Of a stretch of DNA of 64,000 nucleotides, positions 1-13,144 are shown in pieces (position 1 is the stretch's first letter; every line of letters starts with the position of its first letter). Position numbers and translations under genes: made by a program. The notes under the pieces were generated by a model that saw only the letters and a list, made by a program, of their open reading frames with translations, had not been told where the DNA came from and searched no databases. The stretch is from Synanceia verrucosa (Eukaryota; Chordata; Actinopteri; Perciformes; Synanceiidae), in NCBI GenBank assembly GCA_029721515.1, contig CM056562.1, positions 3,899,593 to 3,963,592 of the forward strand, read 5' to 3'.

Positions 1-579
1 CCGGCATGAGTGCGTGAGATGTTGTAAGGGCGATGACCGTTCATGAATCAACAATTAATCATCTCAGAACCAGATTCCATGCCATGAACAGCACTTCATA
101 TCGTCCACGCAGCAGCAGACCATGTGTGATGACCAACATTTAGGATCCATATCAGTCTTCACCATCTCAGAGACCGAACACTTCCTGCCACCGTTAATGC
201 TGCTGAGACACCTGGACGTCACCAACCCTGTATTACTGCTCAAACAGAGTGCAGGCACCTACTAACACACAGGCCATACTTTGGTCTACCCTTAACTCCA
301 ATACGCTGCCGTCGCTGCCTCTAATGGGGTAACGTCCATCGTTACTGGACACATCAACAATGGTCACATGTTCCATTTTCAAATGAGTCACGTTTCTGTT
401 CCTTGTATAGGCAGTTTGGGACCATTTTATAAAACTTGTGTTTCTTTTGTTGCTGAGTATAGATATATATTTTTCTCGACGTCATTCATCATAACGTGTT
501 CACAGTGTGAATCTGGATTTCATCCTGCACACTGACCTGACAGCAGTGACTCTGTAACAGTAGAAGAAAAACTGATAAG

Positions 580-582
<3 letters not shown>

Positions 583-622
<40 letters not shown>
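583..622. repeat. (TG)n microsatellite
   Basis: About 20 uninterrupted TG units inside ldb3 intron 1. Confidence 0.95.
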
Positions 623-623
<1 letters not shown>

Positions 624-934
624 CCTTCAGAGGCTAAAAACAGCCCAGTGGCTGTCAGCAGCGTCAGAGTGCCGCTGCTACAATACAAATATCCAGATGC
701 TGCAGGAGGACTGAGTACAGCTATGTCCCCTCATGCTTGAAGTCATTTGAGTATTTCAGTACTCATTTTGCATCCCTTTCCAGATGTTTCTTGAAGTTGT
801 CTTGTGTGTCTTTGTTGACACTTTGCTTCTCTTTGGTGTCTCTTTGAAATTGTTTTGTATTTGTAGTTGTTTTGTGTTTTGGTCATTTTGCTTCTATTTT
901 GTGGTCACTTTACTTTTTTTTATTTCGAATCTTT

Positions 935-937
<3 letters not shown>

Positions 938-992
<55 letters not shown>
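938..992. repeat. (TA)n microsatellite
   Basis: About 27 TA units. It is followed at 1007-1037 by a GATGAATAAATG and (TTATC)n string of the kind found at the 3' end of fish LINEs, so the tract may be part of a retrotransposon tail. Confidence 0.9.
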
Positions 993-995
<3 letters not shown>

Positions 996-1195
996 TGTTG
1001 TTCAGGATGAATAAATGTTTATCTTATCTTATCTTATTGTGGACTTATTTTGTGTCTCCTTGTATACATTTCGCATCTCTTTGTGGTGATTCTAATCTAA
1101 TTTAACTCATTTGTGGGTGTGTTGTGCTTCAGGATCAGGCGTTCACTGAGTCAGCACCATGTGTTCCAGCAGGAGTCCAGTTACTGAGTGGTCAG

Positions 1196-1200
<5 letters not shown>

Positions 1201-1230
<30 letters not shown>
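1201..1230. repeat. (AC)n microsatellite
   Basis: Fifteen AC units, uninterrupted. Confidence 0.95.
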
Positions 1231-1232
<2 letters not shown>

Positions 1233-1427
1233 AAAACTGGTATTTAAGCAGCTCAGACTAAAGCTCAGCTGTATGCTGAAGCAGAGAACACAGGTTTGAC
1301 TACAAACTCCAGTGGGACTTTTTATCAGAGTGAAAAGAAATCATTGAAAATGCAGCCACATGGGAGTTAATGTGAAGACGTAATTAAAATGTGTCCTTCA
1401 GCGGCAGCACACACTAAGACATTCTGT

Positions 1428-1466
1428 TTTTTTTCAGAGCTACAGTAACTGTAGCTCTGAAAAAAA
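1428..1466. repeat. perfect 19-bp-arm palindrome
   Basis: The left arm (1428-1446) and right arm (1448-1466) are exact reverse complements around a single A. The arms run from seven T through CAGAGCTACAGT and back. The sequence could extrude as a cruciform or form an RNA hairpin. Confidence 0.9.
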
Positions 1467-2689
1467 CCAAGAGATTCAGAGGCTAAACTCTGAATAGTTT
1501 TCGTTATTGTTTTTGAATTTTTAACTGAAAGCCCTCTGAAAGACGAGGTCACAGAGCCCAAAGTCTCTTCCTTTCAATAAAATAATATAATAGTAAAAGT
1601 AAAGAGGTTTTTACGATGTCTGCTGTCAGCTGAGGGCCTTTTCTTCCACTGTTTCATTGTAGAAGTTCAAACATTATTTCAGTGACCTCTCACTGCAGCT
1701 TTATTCTGCTTTTATTCTATATGGCTCTGAGCTTTCCAGACATTTCAGTCTGCTTTATTGAAGTGGTGATGAAAGAAAGGAATATGGTTTTCTGAAAATC
1801 CATCAGATCAGAAAGAAAATGAAGGGACTGAGAGTTCACAAGTGAGAAAAGAGATAGATTCACAGCCTGAACATTCAGAAAAACATAATCACCTGACTCA
1901 TCCTATAGAAAAATTACTTTTCAACTCAACAGAAAAGAAAACATCCACCTAAATATTATTCAGCAGTCATCTACACCCATCTGCACATATAGTGTATGCT
2001 AACACTGATTCATCCTCATCTGTCCATTAATCCCACTGTTTCACTCCTGCTCCCTGAACCAGCTGCTCTGAACCTGAACAGACTATAAACCTGCCAGGCC
2101 AGGGGCATGATGGGAAGAGCTTGTCCCCCTCTGGCAACCTTCATAACAGCCGTCAGTGCCAGAAAACACATCGTAAAGCCAAGGCAGCGAGCACGTCTGG
2201 TGTCGTACTGAAGGCAGATTATCACCACATGGAGATGGGTTTTTTTTCAACAAAGCACAGGATTCTAGTGTTTGTCTGTTTTAATTGGTATATCTGTAGG
2301 GAAAGCTAACTTAACTGTGTTGCTGTTTATTTTTGTCTCTGAGAATACTCATATACATAAGTAATGTGCAATATCTTGATATATTTACTGTTTCTCTATT
2401 AATGTGCAATTCCACTTCCTTCACCATACCATTCACTGTGCTGTCTTTATCACACCACTCCATCTGCTGTGTTCAGTAATTTTTGTCCACTCATTTTAGT
2501 CACTTATATTGTATATATTACATGCCTATTTATTCACTTATTGTTATTAACTTATTGTATATATGATGCTATAGTTTTTTTTCTACTTGGTTGTTTTCTA
2601 CTGTTGTTATTATTCTTATTTTTGTATGCCCTCCTTGTAATGTTGCACTATCCACTTTGCTGCTGTGATGATGCAAATTTCCCCATCTG

Positions 2690-3130
2690 TGTTTATAAGA
2701 ATTATCTTATCTTATCTTATTAAAATCAACAAAATAAAATGAATGTCTTTGGGATGTATATATCTTATCACCTCCAGCATCATCTCCTTCACTTTAACTG
2801 GACTCTTTCTTTCTCACTGAGTTCTCTATTCTTCACCACTGTTTTATGTTCAGGAATGACAGGAAATAACTGCAATTTAACATCTCTATCAAAAATAATA
2901 ATAATGTGATTTGATAGTAAATTTTAAAATTCATAGATAAGCACAATAATTATATTTTATTATTAAAAATATAATGTTGAGCTTGCACATACTGGTGAAC
3001 TAACCATTACAGAAACTTAAAAATATTTTGGTAATTAGTAATACTGTTATTTTTTGGCAGTGGTGGTAAACACCTGACACTGGGTGGTGGAATTATACAT
3101 TTGATAAGCAGTGTATATAAAAATAATTCT
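2690..3130. repeat. dispersed repeat, copy A (pairs with 55570-55800)
   Basis: Starts near a (CTTAT)n tail. It contains ATCATCTCCTTCACTTTAAC and a CACCTGACACTGGGTGGTGG-like segment, which recur in reverse orientation near 55.6-55.8 kb. No coding capacity or clear termini were seen, so the class is unknown. Confidence 0.5.
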
Positions 3131-3466
3131 CTATAACAGATAAGACACAATAGCAGAATAGACACTTTTTGATAGACACTGACAGGTATTTTTACTCTCA
3201 ATCATTTACAGTATGTACAGTGCAGTTCCCTGATTACTCTTGTGTATTTTCTGTTTTATTGCTGGTAGTATTTATGTATATTCTTAGTTGTAAATACAGT
3301 TGCACTGTTTTCTTACTGTAAAGTTCACAATGTCCATAATTACTGTATGTCCATGGTGCCTATAAGGGTCCTCTGTAAGCAGCTGTGATGTCATGGAGTA
3401 CTATGAACCACAAAGAGAGAGACGAGGGGAAGAACCAGGTCAGCTGTTCCTGAATGACTGAGACTG

Positions 3467-3467
<1 letters not shown>

Positions 3468-3517
<50 letters not shown>
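3468..3517. repeat. (TG)n microsatellite
   Basis: About 25 TG/GT units, uninterrupted. Confidence 0.95.
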
Positions 3518-3519
<2 letters not shown>

Positions 3520-4530
3520 CAGTTGCTGAAATGTCTCTGTGTCTGTTCAGCATGTCGTTGCTGAAATTATACTTTTACTTGTGGTATTTAATTTTAGTTT
3601 CTACTTAACTGCACTTCTTCCACCAGTGGTAGTCGTACAGTCCTGTTTTTTTTGGCCTTTTGGAAAAAGATATGCAAGACTATATTTAGGTATAAATATC
3701 CATTCAGCGATAGAATGAGTCTTTGTATGTGTGCACATATTATATTTGGTCCTTAATTAACGGAGTTAGTTAATTATATTGTTGTTGTTTTCACACTCAA
3801 GAAAGAAGTTGTTTTTCTCATGCATATTTATGCATGGTGCACTTTTATCCTATGAGTACTTAAGTGTGACTTTTTTTTAGGAGTGAGTGGTTTCTTGTCA
3901 GCACAGTGAGTTTCCAGTGGGTCCATAAAGAATACCTCTGGACTCTCAAAGGATTCTCTCTGAAATGAAACTTTTCCAGGAATAAATACTGATGCTCTTC
4001 AAACCTTGAAAAGTATTTCCACCACTCTGTACGAAGAAGGCACTATTTCTGCTCCTCAGTCTCTGAGATGTACATGCAGCACAACAGAGGTCAGAGGTCA
4101 CGGCCAGCAAACCTCTGACAGGACTAATGAACTGGATAATGATAATGAACTTAATGTACATTTTAGGCAGATCACAATTTGATTCACTTCACATTCTAAA
4201 TGAACTAGCAGGTCCACCAAAGTTCATTTGGCAGAACAGATCTGCTTCCCAATCAAGATGAGGCCTCCACCACTGGTCAGGAGTCCGACCACAGAAAAGA
4301 ACAGAAAATAAATGCCTCTGTTACCCAGAGCAGCCAGCAGAATGAGCCTGACAAGCAACCAACAGAGAGAGAAGGTCAAAGGTCAAGGCATGCTGCAAAC
4401 ACATGCAGTGGATTCAGAGTGTTTTCTCTCTGCTCTATTCAGAGAGGAGAGGCTGTGTAACCAACACCAGCTCCACTTTTAGGCCTCTGGCTCTGCATTC
4501 GACCTCCCTGACAAACCCTGGCAGCCGTCT

Positions 4531-6211
4531 CACTCTGCAGGTCTCACTCTGCAGGTCTCACTCTGCAAGTCTTACTCACTCTGCAGGTCTCACTCTGCAA
4601 GTCTTAAGCCTGGTTTATGCTTCTGCGTCGCGGCGACGGCGTAGCTACAGCGTAGACCTGACGTCGTCGTTGAGCATTCGAAGCTCTGCGTCGAGGGAAC
4701 GTGTTGCTCTGCAATTCACCGCCAAGCTGCTAGGGGGTGTGTCTGTGTCTTTGTGTGGCTTCTGGGGGCTCATATCGGATTCCTTGGTTTTCTTCTGACA
4801 GTAAATGATGACAACTGAGATGGAGCGAGTGTTTCTGGAGATGGAGCTCATGAAATTTAAAAAGAAATGCTGTTACTACAACTGTTGAAGCACAGAAGAC
4901 GTTTGCTGAGGTGGTGTGTCCGACCATTCCGTACCGCTCATGCCGCTCCACAAATAGCGGTGTTGTTGAGCTGTTGACCGGAAAAGCAACAGCCGGAAAT
5001 TACGTTCTGAGAGGCCCAATCACAGTCCTTGCCGTTCGCGTCTCAACGCGTTGACGCGACGCGTAGTCAGGATTTTTTGAAGGTGCGCGTCAGGCTACGG
5101 CGTAGGGTCCGCGTAGGGGTCTGCGTCTATGCCGTAGCTACGCCATCGCCGCGACGCAGAAGCATAAACCAGGCTTTACTCACTCTGCAGGTCTCACTCT
5201 GCAGGTCTCACTCTGCAAGTCTTACTCTGCAAGTCTTACTCACTCTGCAGGTCTCACTCTGCAGGTCTCACTCTGCAAGTCTTACTCACTCTGCAGGTCT
5301 CACTCTGCAGGTCTCACTCTGCAAGTCTTACTCACTCTGCAGGTCTCACTCTGCAGGTCTCACTCTGCAGGTTTCACTCATGCTGCAGGTCTCACTCTGT
5401 AGGTCTCACTGTGCAAGTCTTACTCACTCTGCAGGTCTCACTCTGCAGGTCTCACCTTGCAAGTCTTACTCACTCTGCAGGTCTCACTGTGCAAGTCTTA
5501 CTCTGCAGGTCTCACTCTGCAGGTCTCACTGTGCAAGTCTTACTCACTCTGCAGGTCTCACTCTGCAGGTCTCACTGTGCAAGTCTTACTCACTCTGCAG
5601 GTCTCACTCTGCAGGTCTCACCTTGCAAGTCTTACTCACTCTGCAGGTCTCACTCTGCAGGTCTCACTGTGCAAGTCTTACTCACTCTGCAGGTCTCACT
5701 CTGCAGGTCTCATTCTGCTGGTCTCACTTTGCAAGTCTCACCCTGCAGGTCTCACTCACGCTGCAGGTCTCACCTTGCAAGTCTTACTCACCCTGCAGGT
5801 CTCACCTTGCAAGTCTTACTCACCCTGCAGGTCTCACTCTGCAAGTTTCATTAAAGCTGCGGGTCTCACCTTGCAAGTCTTACTCACCCTGCAGGTCTCA
5901 CTCACACTGCAGGTCTCACCTTGCAAGTCTTACTCACCCTGCAGGTCTCACCTTGCAAGTCTTACTCACCCTGCAGGTCTCACTCTGCAAGTTTCATTCA
6001 AGCTGCGGGTCTCACCTTGCAAGTCTTACTCACCCTGCAGGTCTCACTCTGCAAGTTTCATTCAAGCTGCAGGTCTCACCTTGCAAGTCTTACTCACCCT
6101 GCAGGTCTCACTCTGCAAGTTTCATTCAAGCTGCAGGTCTCACCTTGCAAGTCTTACTCACCCTGCAGGTCTCACCCTGCAAGTCTCACTCAAGCTGCAG
6201 GTCTCACTACT
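4531..6211 (+). repeat. CTGCAG minisatellite with higher-order structure, interrupted
   Basis: The array is built from a 14-bp unit CTGCAGGTCTCACT and an 18-bp variant CTGCAAGTCTTACTCACT, often ordered 14+14+18 as a 46-bp higher-order unit. From about 5.75 kb the units drift to CACCTTGCAAGTCTTACTCA and GCAAGTTTCATTCAAGCTGC variants. The array is split at 4607-5175 by a transposon insertion. The unit has no stop codon in any forward frame, which explains the long open frames over it. It is not a gene. Confidence 0.95.
4607..5175. mobile_element. PIF/Harbinger-like MITE, copy 1 (569 bp)
   Basis: The element has long terminal inverted repeats beginning AGCCTGGTTTATGCTTCTGC and ending with the matching complement at 5175. 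It is flanked by TTA at 4604-4606 and 5076+100 (5176-5178). Removing the element and one TTA restores an ordinary minisatellite unit, so both ends and the 3-bp target duplication are firm. A TTA/TAA duplication is typical of PIF/Harbinger elements. No transposase frame was seen. A related copy lies at 28763-29311. Confidence 0.85.
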
Positions 6212-6941
6212 AAAAGCTTCTTTAAATCATCTGAACCACTGCAGTTCCCAGAGAAAACTGAAAGGACGATGCCACTGTTTCCCGAAGGACTCCATATGTT
6301 TTTATATTTCTGCATGTGCTTTAGTTCAGTAACCTATGACAGTCAACAATCTCTCTGTGAAAAACACTGATTTAACGTCTGGAACAAAAAGTCCTTGAAA
6401 TCTTTATTTTCCAAACACAAGTAAACAAATCTTCCAGTGGGGTCATAAAATTAAAATGTTCTTCCCAGTGTAAATCCACTGGTTCATTTTTAGTCAGTTT
6501 CACTTTCACAGCTTGGCTTAGTCTATTAACTGATTCATTTTACTTTAAAAAATATGTTCTAATGCTTTTCTTTTAGATCACTTGAAACAGATTCAGAGGT
6601 GCTGTACCAACATGGCTGCCCTGTTCTTTCTTTAAAGTAGTTCTGATAGTGGGTAGAGCGTAGCAGCATAACTCCACCACAGTGACGTTTGGATAACACG
6701 ACCAGAGTGTTGAACCCTTTGGCCACCAAGATGCCCCGCCTCGATCTGTTATGCTTCAAGATACATACGAGGAGAATTCCTCAAATAACCTTATTTCAAT
6801 CAGAATCAGGTTGAGATGTTCTGCAGAAAATACCAGTCACGTCCTTTAACCAACCTGAGCCACACAGAGAAACCAGTCTGAACAGGTGTACCAGCTGATG
6901 GACGTTTGCAGTGAAGATAAAAAGAAAATCCTGTTTCTTAC

Positions 6942-7037
6942 CCTGGAGATGGTCAGCGGCATGTTGAAGTCCTTCCCCCCCTGCAGCCTGAAGCCCCAGG
7001 GCCCGGGGCCGGGCAGCGACACTGTGTAGGTGCTCAT
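6942..7037 (-). CDS. ldb3: LIM domain-binding protein 3 (ZASP/Cypher), first coding exon, partial gene
   Basis: This exon encodes 32 residues, MSTYTVSLPGPGPWGFRLQG followed by GKDFNMPLTISR, and then a GTAAGA donor in phase 0. The PGPWGFRLQGG loop and the FNMPLTISR strand are the start of the PDZ domain of the ALP/Enigma family. The extreme N-terminal position and exact wording fit LDB3 best, although the paralogues pdlim1-7 share much of the motif. The protein tethers to alpha-actinin at the sarcomeric Z-disc through PDZ, with C-terminal LIM domains that bind protein kinase C in the long forms. The ATG has A at -3. The next gene upstream is opn4 on the same strand, matching tetrapod gene order. 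Remaining exons are outside the window. A ldb3a/ldb3b assignment cannot be made from 32 residues. Confidence 0.93.
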
Positions 7038-7345
7038 TCTTCTAGTCGACTAAAAGATCCTCCCAAATGGACGACGGCTATTAAACCAATTTAATGTTCC
7101 TGAACCCCACAGCTGCTGAAGGGACGGGAGGGAGGGCCGGTGCCGAGTAGCCTCTGAAAGGAGACGCAGAAAATGAGAAGATGAAATGATGAAGCTACAA
7201 ATGAATAAAAGAAACGTGTGAAAAGCACGAACCAGAAGTGTGAGAAGAAAAGAAGAAGCTGAGAGAGGAGACAGAAGAGGACCTGTCTGCTCAGAGGGGC
7301 TGAAGTGACAGCCTAAGAATAGCCACAGATAGCACTGTTGCATTG

Positions 7346-7424
7346 TGGGGGGTGGTGGGGTGAGGTGGGGTGAGGTAGGTGGAGGGGGAGGTTGAAGGGA
7401 AAGGGGAGGGGGGGGGTGGACTTA
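7346..7424 (+). other. G-rich tract
   Basis: Runs of G (GGGG, GGTGGGG repeated, then nine G) are concentrated on the plus strand about 310 bp upstream of the ldb3 ATG. They could form a G-quadruplex. This is sequence observation only. Confidence 0.6.
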
Positions 7425-10400
7425 TATGGTGTGAAAGGGGACACTGGGTATGCCAGGCTTGCCGTGATTCATCAGGCCAATATAGACCCAGCAGATTCTT
7501 CTAGACTCCCTCACCCCCCTGGGCCCATTACGCTCAGGGTCTCCCTCGGACCCAATCAGGGGCGATGCCAGGACACGGCTCATTATCTCTGTGGTGATAA
7601 AAGCAGAAACTAAAAGGCCATGCGTTAAGTGTCTGCGATAGCTGAAAGGTCAGCTCCACCTTATTGTCACTGCTGGAGTTCCCTACAGCAAGGCATCGAA
7701 CGACAGTTACAAACAACTTTTTATACGTTTTTTATTCTGTTTTCATATTGTTTTTTAATATTGACATTCCATGTCTTGCTGTTGCTGCAATGTAATTTCC
7801 CAGGTTGGGATTAGTGAAGTAATTCTATTTTATTCTATTATATTATTATTATAACTTCTTGTGTTCATCATTCCTGGAAAATGTTTTTTTTTTTGGGTTA
7901 AAGTGTTGTAAACCTTCCTCTTGGTGTGAGCTACAGAGACAGTATTTCACAGACAAGATTAAGGGTTATCTGAACTCTTACCATCCTGTACAAATCCTGT
8001 AGATTAAATTAAAAAAAAAGAAAAATCAACTAGGCTGCAACAAACAATCTGCAGATTCTTTATTAGTTCATCAGTGATTCATTGTTTTGTGTTTATAGCA
8101 TCACGTAATTGTGACAAATGACCAAAATGATGAATTTTAAATGGCTTTGTATGTTATATCTGTCGTAGAAATGCAGCAAAAAAAACAAAAAAAAAAAACA
8201 AATGTTATTTTGCTTAAAAAACTGAAACCATTATTCAAATAACAAAATCATTGCTGATTTAATTTTTTATTTATTTTCTATCAAACCAACAACATGATAG
8301 TGCATGTCTCAATACTGTATGACTTCCTGTTTTTAGCTCTCAGCTCCAAGCCTATTGGTTCCTACTGAGGACATGAATCTTCGAAAAACACAAATATACC
8401 GTCTGAAATACAGTCTTGTTGTTTAAAAAGAGGGTATCCTATAAAGGCTGCTCACTGTAGTCCTTATCAAACAAACAGGGTGAAATGTTGGACAGTGTTG
8501 GGAACTATTTTCAGCGGTGGATGAATCCACATTTGTTGCTCTAGTGAGTATTTGTGGCAGCAGGGTGGTGGATGAGGGATTGAGTCAAAATAAACTACAG
8601 TGTGTGTCCATGTTAATGAAGGAGCATGTCAGTGTGACTCACTGTGTGTTTTTAGTAGTTTCAGGACAACAGTGGAGCTCTGTGGCACTGGGGAAGAAGA
8701 TGTAGCACACTTTAATACACACATTACTTTGATTAAAATCTGTATTTATCTATGTTATATCATGTTAATGTACTTACATTCTCCTAAATGTTCCCAGCAA
8801 TGTTCAAATACAACCTTGAGTTTTAGCCGATTACGATATCAATCCGATACGATGTCAGCACTAATCATACAGACTTGTAATATTTATTTTGTAGTATGGA
8901 GTGTTAGAAAATATTTGATCAAGTGATATTACTCAAGCAGTAATATTCAGCAACAGTAGGTCTGAGAAAAACTGACCTGTTTATACTATTAACCAATGGG
9001 TTACATCAATTTAAACGTTAAACATAAGAATATTCTACAGTTGAATAGAATAAATAAAACTATTTTAGTAGACCCTGAAATTGTTGATGAGGTTGGTCGT
9101 ATTAAACTTCCTGGTTCTGTTCTTCCACAGGAAACTGGTTCATGACCAGTTTTGCTCTCAGCTTCAACGGCTTTTTCAGACTTTAAGTAAAAATGCTGCC
9201 ACAGGGCCGACATCACTCCTCCTCCTTCTACTTTGTTAGCACTTTAGCTCAGCTGTTGTTGTGACACCCCCCTTTCATTTAGCTTCCTGTCAATGGCATC
9301 ATAGGTATCTCCTTTACACATTATACACTTGAGCAGGGAAGGCCTTTGAGAGGAAACTCTGTTTTACAAGGACACCCTGAATGCAATCCCAGCTATGACT
9401 CTAGGGGGCAGAATGATCAGGACAGCTCACCATAGTCCATCATAGAATATCACTAGTTTTCAATGTAAAACACAAACAATGTTTGATGTGTATGACATTA
9501 TTTCCTAATAAATAATTAAAGTTTGACATCTTGCAGTAGTGGTGACAGCACTCAAACTGCAGACAGCTTCTGTCTGTAGAGGAACAGATGAACGCTGAGG
9601 TAATGGGCTTTTATTTTGGCAGGTGCAAACAACAGGTGAGAATTCCCTGACATAAACAGAGACACCCACACACACTGCTGAGCTGTCAGCATGGCATTGT
9701 TTCATGTACTGGCTACAGAAATAAGATAATAGCATACAACTACACTAACAACAGTTACCTTCCATTTCTAAAGTGCCACATCACAGCACTCTAAAATTCA
9801 TTCATTAGTGAAACAGTGTTTCACAGTGTTTGTCTTTAATCCACAGCTTCTCAAATATGACGATTTGTTGCTTTTGTTGCTTGCAGTATCTTTGGGGTTT
9901 GTTTCTTTGTTTGTTGTCACTGAGTTTTGGGGTGCACCACTCAAGAATGCAGGGGCTCCTAGAGGAGACATGTAATAAATAAATAACATAATGGATAATG
10001 GTAATAATTTTTAGTAAAGTATATTGACATAAGTAACTTACTTAGAACTCCTTGTCATATCTTAGGGAAAGAGAAGATTTAAAGAGGTGATTTTCCTTAT
10101 GAAGAAATCGGTCAACAAAAGTATAAGTGTCAACTAAGAATTTCTAAGGTGGAGGACAGCGCTATAGCTTTTCGGTGAACTTGTTGGTATATATCTGCAT
10201 CCAGCAGTTACAGAGCAAAATGAGCATTTATTAGGAGTGTTGTGTTGTCCATCTGGTGATATTCAGTCTCTTTTAGCACCGTTTTTGGTCTCCACCAACT
10301 CCTGAGAGAGATATCTGTCTTTTTATCTGCTAAATGCTACACAGTGTTCACCAGATAACTGTGTATTTCTGCTGTGTGCTGCTGATCAGGTGGTGAACAG

Positions 10401-11573
10401 ATGCCTTTTCTCTGAACACTATAACAGCACACATTTTTTTGATGTAACCAAACAATACCTCATCTTTTTTTAAAGATATAAACACATTTTTGAGACCTCA
10501 CTGTGAGAGCAGTGACAGTGAACCAGAGCAGTGAGGCTGTGGGCTGAACTGATGAACAATGAGCTGAAACGCACTATGATGCTCTGTAAAGCTGATCTGC
10601 TGATTCAGCTGATCATTGTCTGGAGGTTCATCACTACCAGAGACACCTTTCAAAATAAGAGTGTTGCAGTGGGACAGAACAAGTCAACGTCTGCAGCCTG
10701 ATTTTGATAAAAGAGATGTCACTGCTGGGTTGCAACAAAAAAATACTGAATGGTATTTACATGTCAAACTATTTAAATATGATCATGTTTCTACTTGTGT
10801 GTGTGTGTGGGTGGCAGCTCCTGTTGAAAGTGACTGGCTGATCCCAGTGCAGCCTGATCTGCTCAGCCTGTTATATCACCAGCTAAGTTTAGACTCCTTT
10901 GTCACAGGGATCTGATGGAGAGAGCTCTAACTTAAAACGTAAAGCTTCCACTGCTTACACACTCTCCTGTGTGTAGAATTTGAAGGGATCTATTAGCTGA
11001 AGAATTATGTTCATAACTATGCTTTCATTACTGAACAGTCACTGAATAATCTGCTCTGTGCACCGTGCTCTGACATCCAACAAAAATAGAAGCTCTGTTG
11101 ATTTGTTTCGGCAGGCGTCAGCGTTCTGCATTCAGTGGAAATTGACACATTGATTTCAGTGGAAACGTCAGCATTGTTCAGCATCCAGTGGAAATTAGGG
11201 GTAACAGATGACAGTAAGATTACATAATATCGATAACACTTTGATAATGTGGCTGTAAAGAGCACTGCTCCATGACAGTGTTGGGTAATGTAATACTTTT
11301 AACTCGGGATGTCCCATAACATCGACCCTCCGTCTTAATACAACAACAACGAGTTGTTGCTAGCCGTGGCTAACAAGCTAGTGCGTCCTGTCTGACTAAC
11401 ATGTCTCTGGTTTGGGTTATTTCCACTGTGCTCTACTGATAACTGTAAATGAAGCTGGTCTACTTACTACTTCATGCCTTTCCTGGTTTTGTGCACACTA
11501 TTTCCTTAGTTGTACCATCTATGACTAGTTTATAATTTACTGATTGTATTATTTACCAAGTCATGAACAGCTT

Positions 11574-12500
11574 TAAGATAAGATAAAACTTTATTTATCC
11601 TCAAGGAAACATTAAGGGGATGGATTTCTGCTTGAACCCAAGTACACAAGTCACAGGTTTTTTACAAAATAAAGACTCTTATTTGCAAACTAATCATGGA
11701 CAAGTCAAGACTGCCAACAAAGAAAGGGGCAGTGTTCATCAATCTGAGCTTAAACTGATAAATAAACAAAGAAACCCTTCAAAAGGAAGGAAACCAATCA
11801 AACTTACACTGACTGAAACATAGGGCATTTCTAAGGAAGGATGCTCTTAATATGACTTAGGCTGGACACAAGAGCTGAGGATGAAGACTACGATATCTAA
11901 CAAACACGGTACTGAATAAGCAAACACTGAAAACGAAGTAACAAAAAACAGCAGCAACACATATGGACTTAAATAAACAGACTCAGACCTAGACATGAAC
12001 TGACTGTTTAAATGACAGAAAGGAACAAAGCAAGCTGGCGACGACATAACCTATCATGGACAAAACCAAACACACTATGCACACTACACTAAGAGACAGA
12101 GACTTACACTAAGAAGACTGAGCAGTCAAGTAACTAAGAAACAAAAGACTAGAACAACACACACAAAAACATAACCTGACATGGATGGACATGAATGAAC
12201 CGTGGACTAAGAACGACAGGGAAGATCACGTTACGCAGCCAGAACAGAACAAACACACCAACAAAAACAAAGATGAGACAGACTATTTAAACATGAGGAA
12301 AGGGTGCACAGGTGGAAACAATCAGCACGGAGCTTGACAATCACACAGGTGGAACACATCAGGACAGGAAGCAAAAACACCTGAAACAAGAGGGAGACAG
12401 GATACTACAAAATAAAACAGGAAATGACAGGACAACATACAGGCACGAGACAGAAAACAGGTAACTTAATAAAACCAGACAGACAGGGCTTGACAGGAAA
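11574..12500 (-). repeat. dispersed element with LINE-like tail and TATA-like segment
   Basis: The left part begins with (GATAA)n and AAACTTTATTTATCC, a common reversed fish retroelement tail. On the minus strand the right part reads CCTCATGTTTAAATAGTC, close to CCTCATGTATAAATAGTC at 24.4 kb and CCTCATGTATATATAGTC at 38.27 kb. These may be copies of one solo-LTR-like or non-autonomous element. Boundaries and class are uncertain. Confidence 0.4.
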
Positions 12501-13121
12501 TTCTTTCACTACAGTGTCCATACAGAGTTGGAAAAAGTAAGGAGATCTAAAAGGTTTAAAAAGATTCATAAAAGTATGAAGAGAACTGGGAGTGGTCTCC
12601 CAGTGATTTGAACACAAAGTGACAGCAGCCCAGACAGAATAAAAAGCAAAGGATCAGTCGATCATACAGCCACAGACAGAGTGGTGATATGGTGTCAAGA
12701 TATGGTTGCTATAGGAACAAAACCCATGTGAAGCTCCCTCCCACTGCTTTTCTGACAGATAAAAATATTATATGGTATCCTGGGCCCTCCGGCTATACAA
12801 TACATCACTGGATATGATACAAGTTTCTATGCTTTGATTAATGTCTAGTGTCTAATATCTCTCTACACAGAAACTAATATTGTAAAGCAACTTATTACTT
12901 TATATGGAAGCAATATAGAACACATTTTGAAAACAACTTGCCCAACACTGCCAATGAACACATGCAGTACACACTCACACACTCACTGCTGTTTGTGTAT
13001 CAGAGTGAACTGACCTTTAACTTAATGAGGCAGCTCTCAATTAGGAAGCTGTTTAAAATGACAAAGTGAGGTCAGTAATGCTGAGAGAGAGCTCCACTAT
13101 CAGACGACCCTGCCCTTTCAT

Positions 13122-13144
13122 CACACACACACACACACACACAC
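13122..13144. repeat. (AC)n microsatellite
   Basis: About 11 AC units in AT-rich spacer. Confidence 0.9.

Larger units (their letters stand above)
1..6941 (-). other. ldb3: ldb3 intron 1 (partial), repeat-rich
   Basis: This stretch lies downstream of the ldb3 first coding exon on the minus strand and is read as its first intron. I looked for the continuation of the PDZ domain (the residues after TISR) and saw none, so exon 2 is probably outside the window. The content is AT-rich spacer, four dinucleotide microsatellites, a short perfect palindrome and a large minisatellite with a nested MITE, each listed separately. Short open frames here lack recognisable domains. Confidence 0.6.

Noticed and set aside
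4531..6211. CRISPR-like array of regular repeats
   Set aside because: Units are contiguous variants without unique spacers, and the genome is a vertebrate.
5029..6213. 394-codon open frame on the plus strand
   Set aside because: It lies over the CTGCAG minisatellite, whose units lack stops in every forward frame; the protein is pure repeat and shifts between frames.
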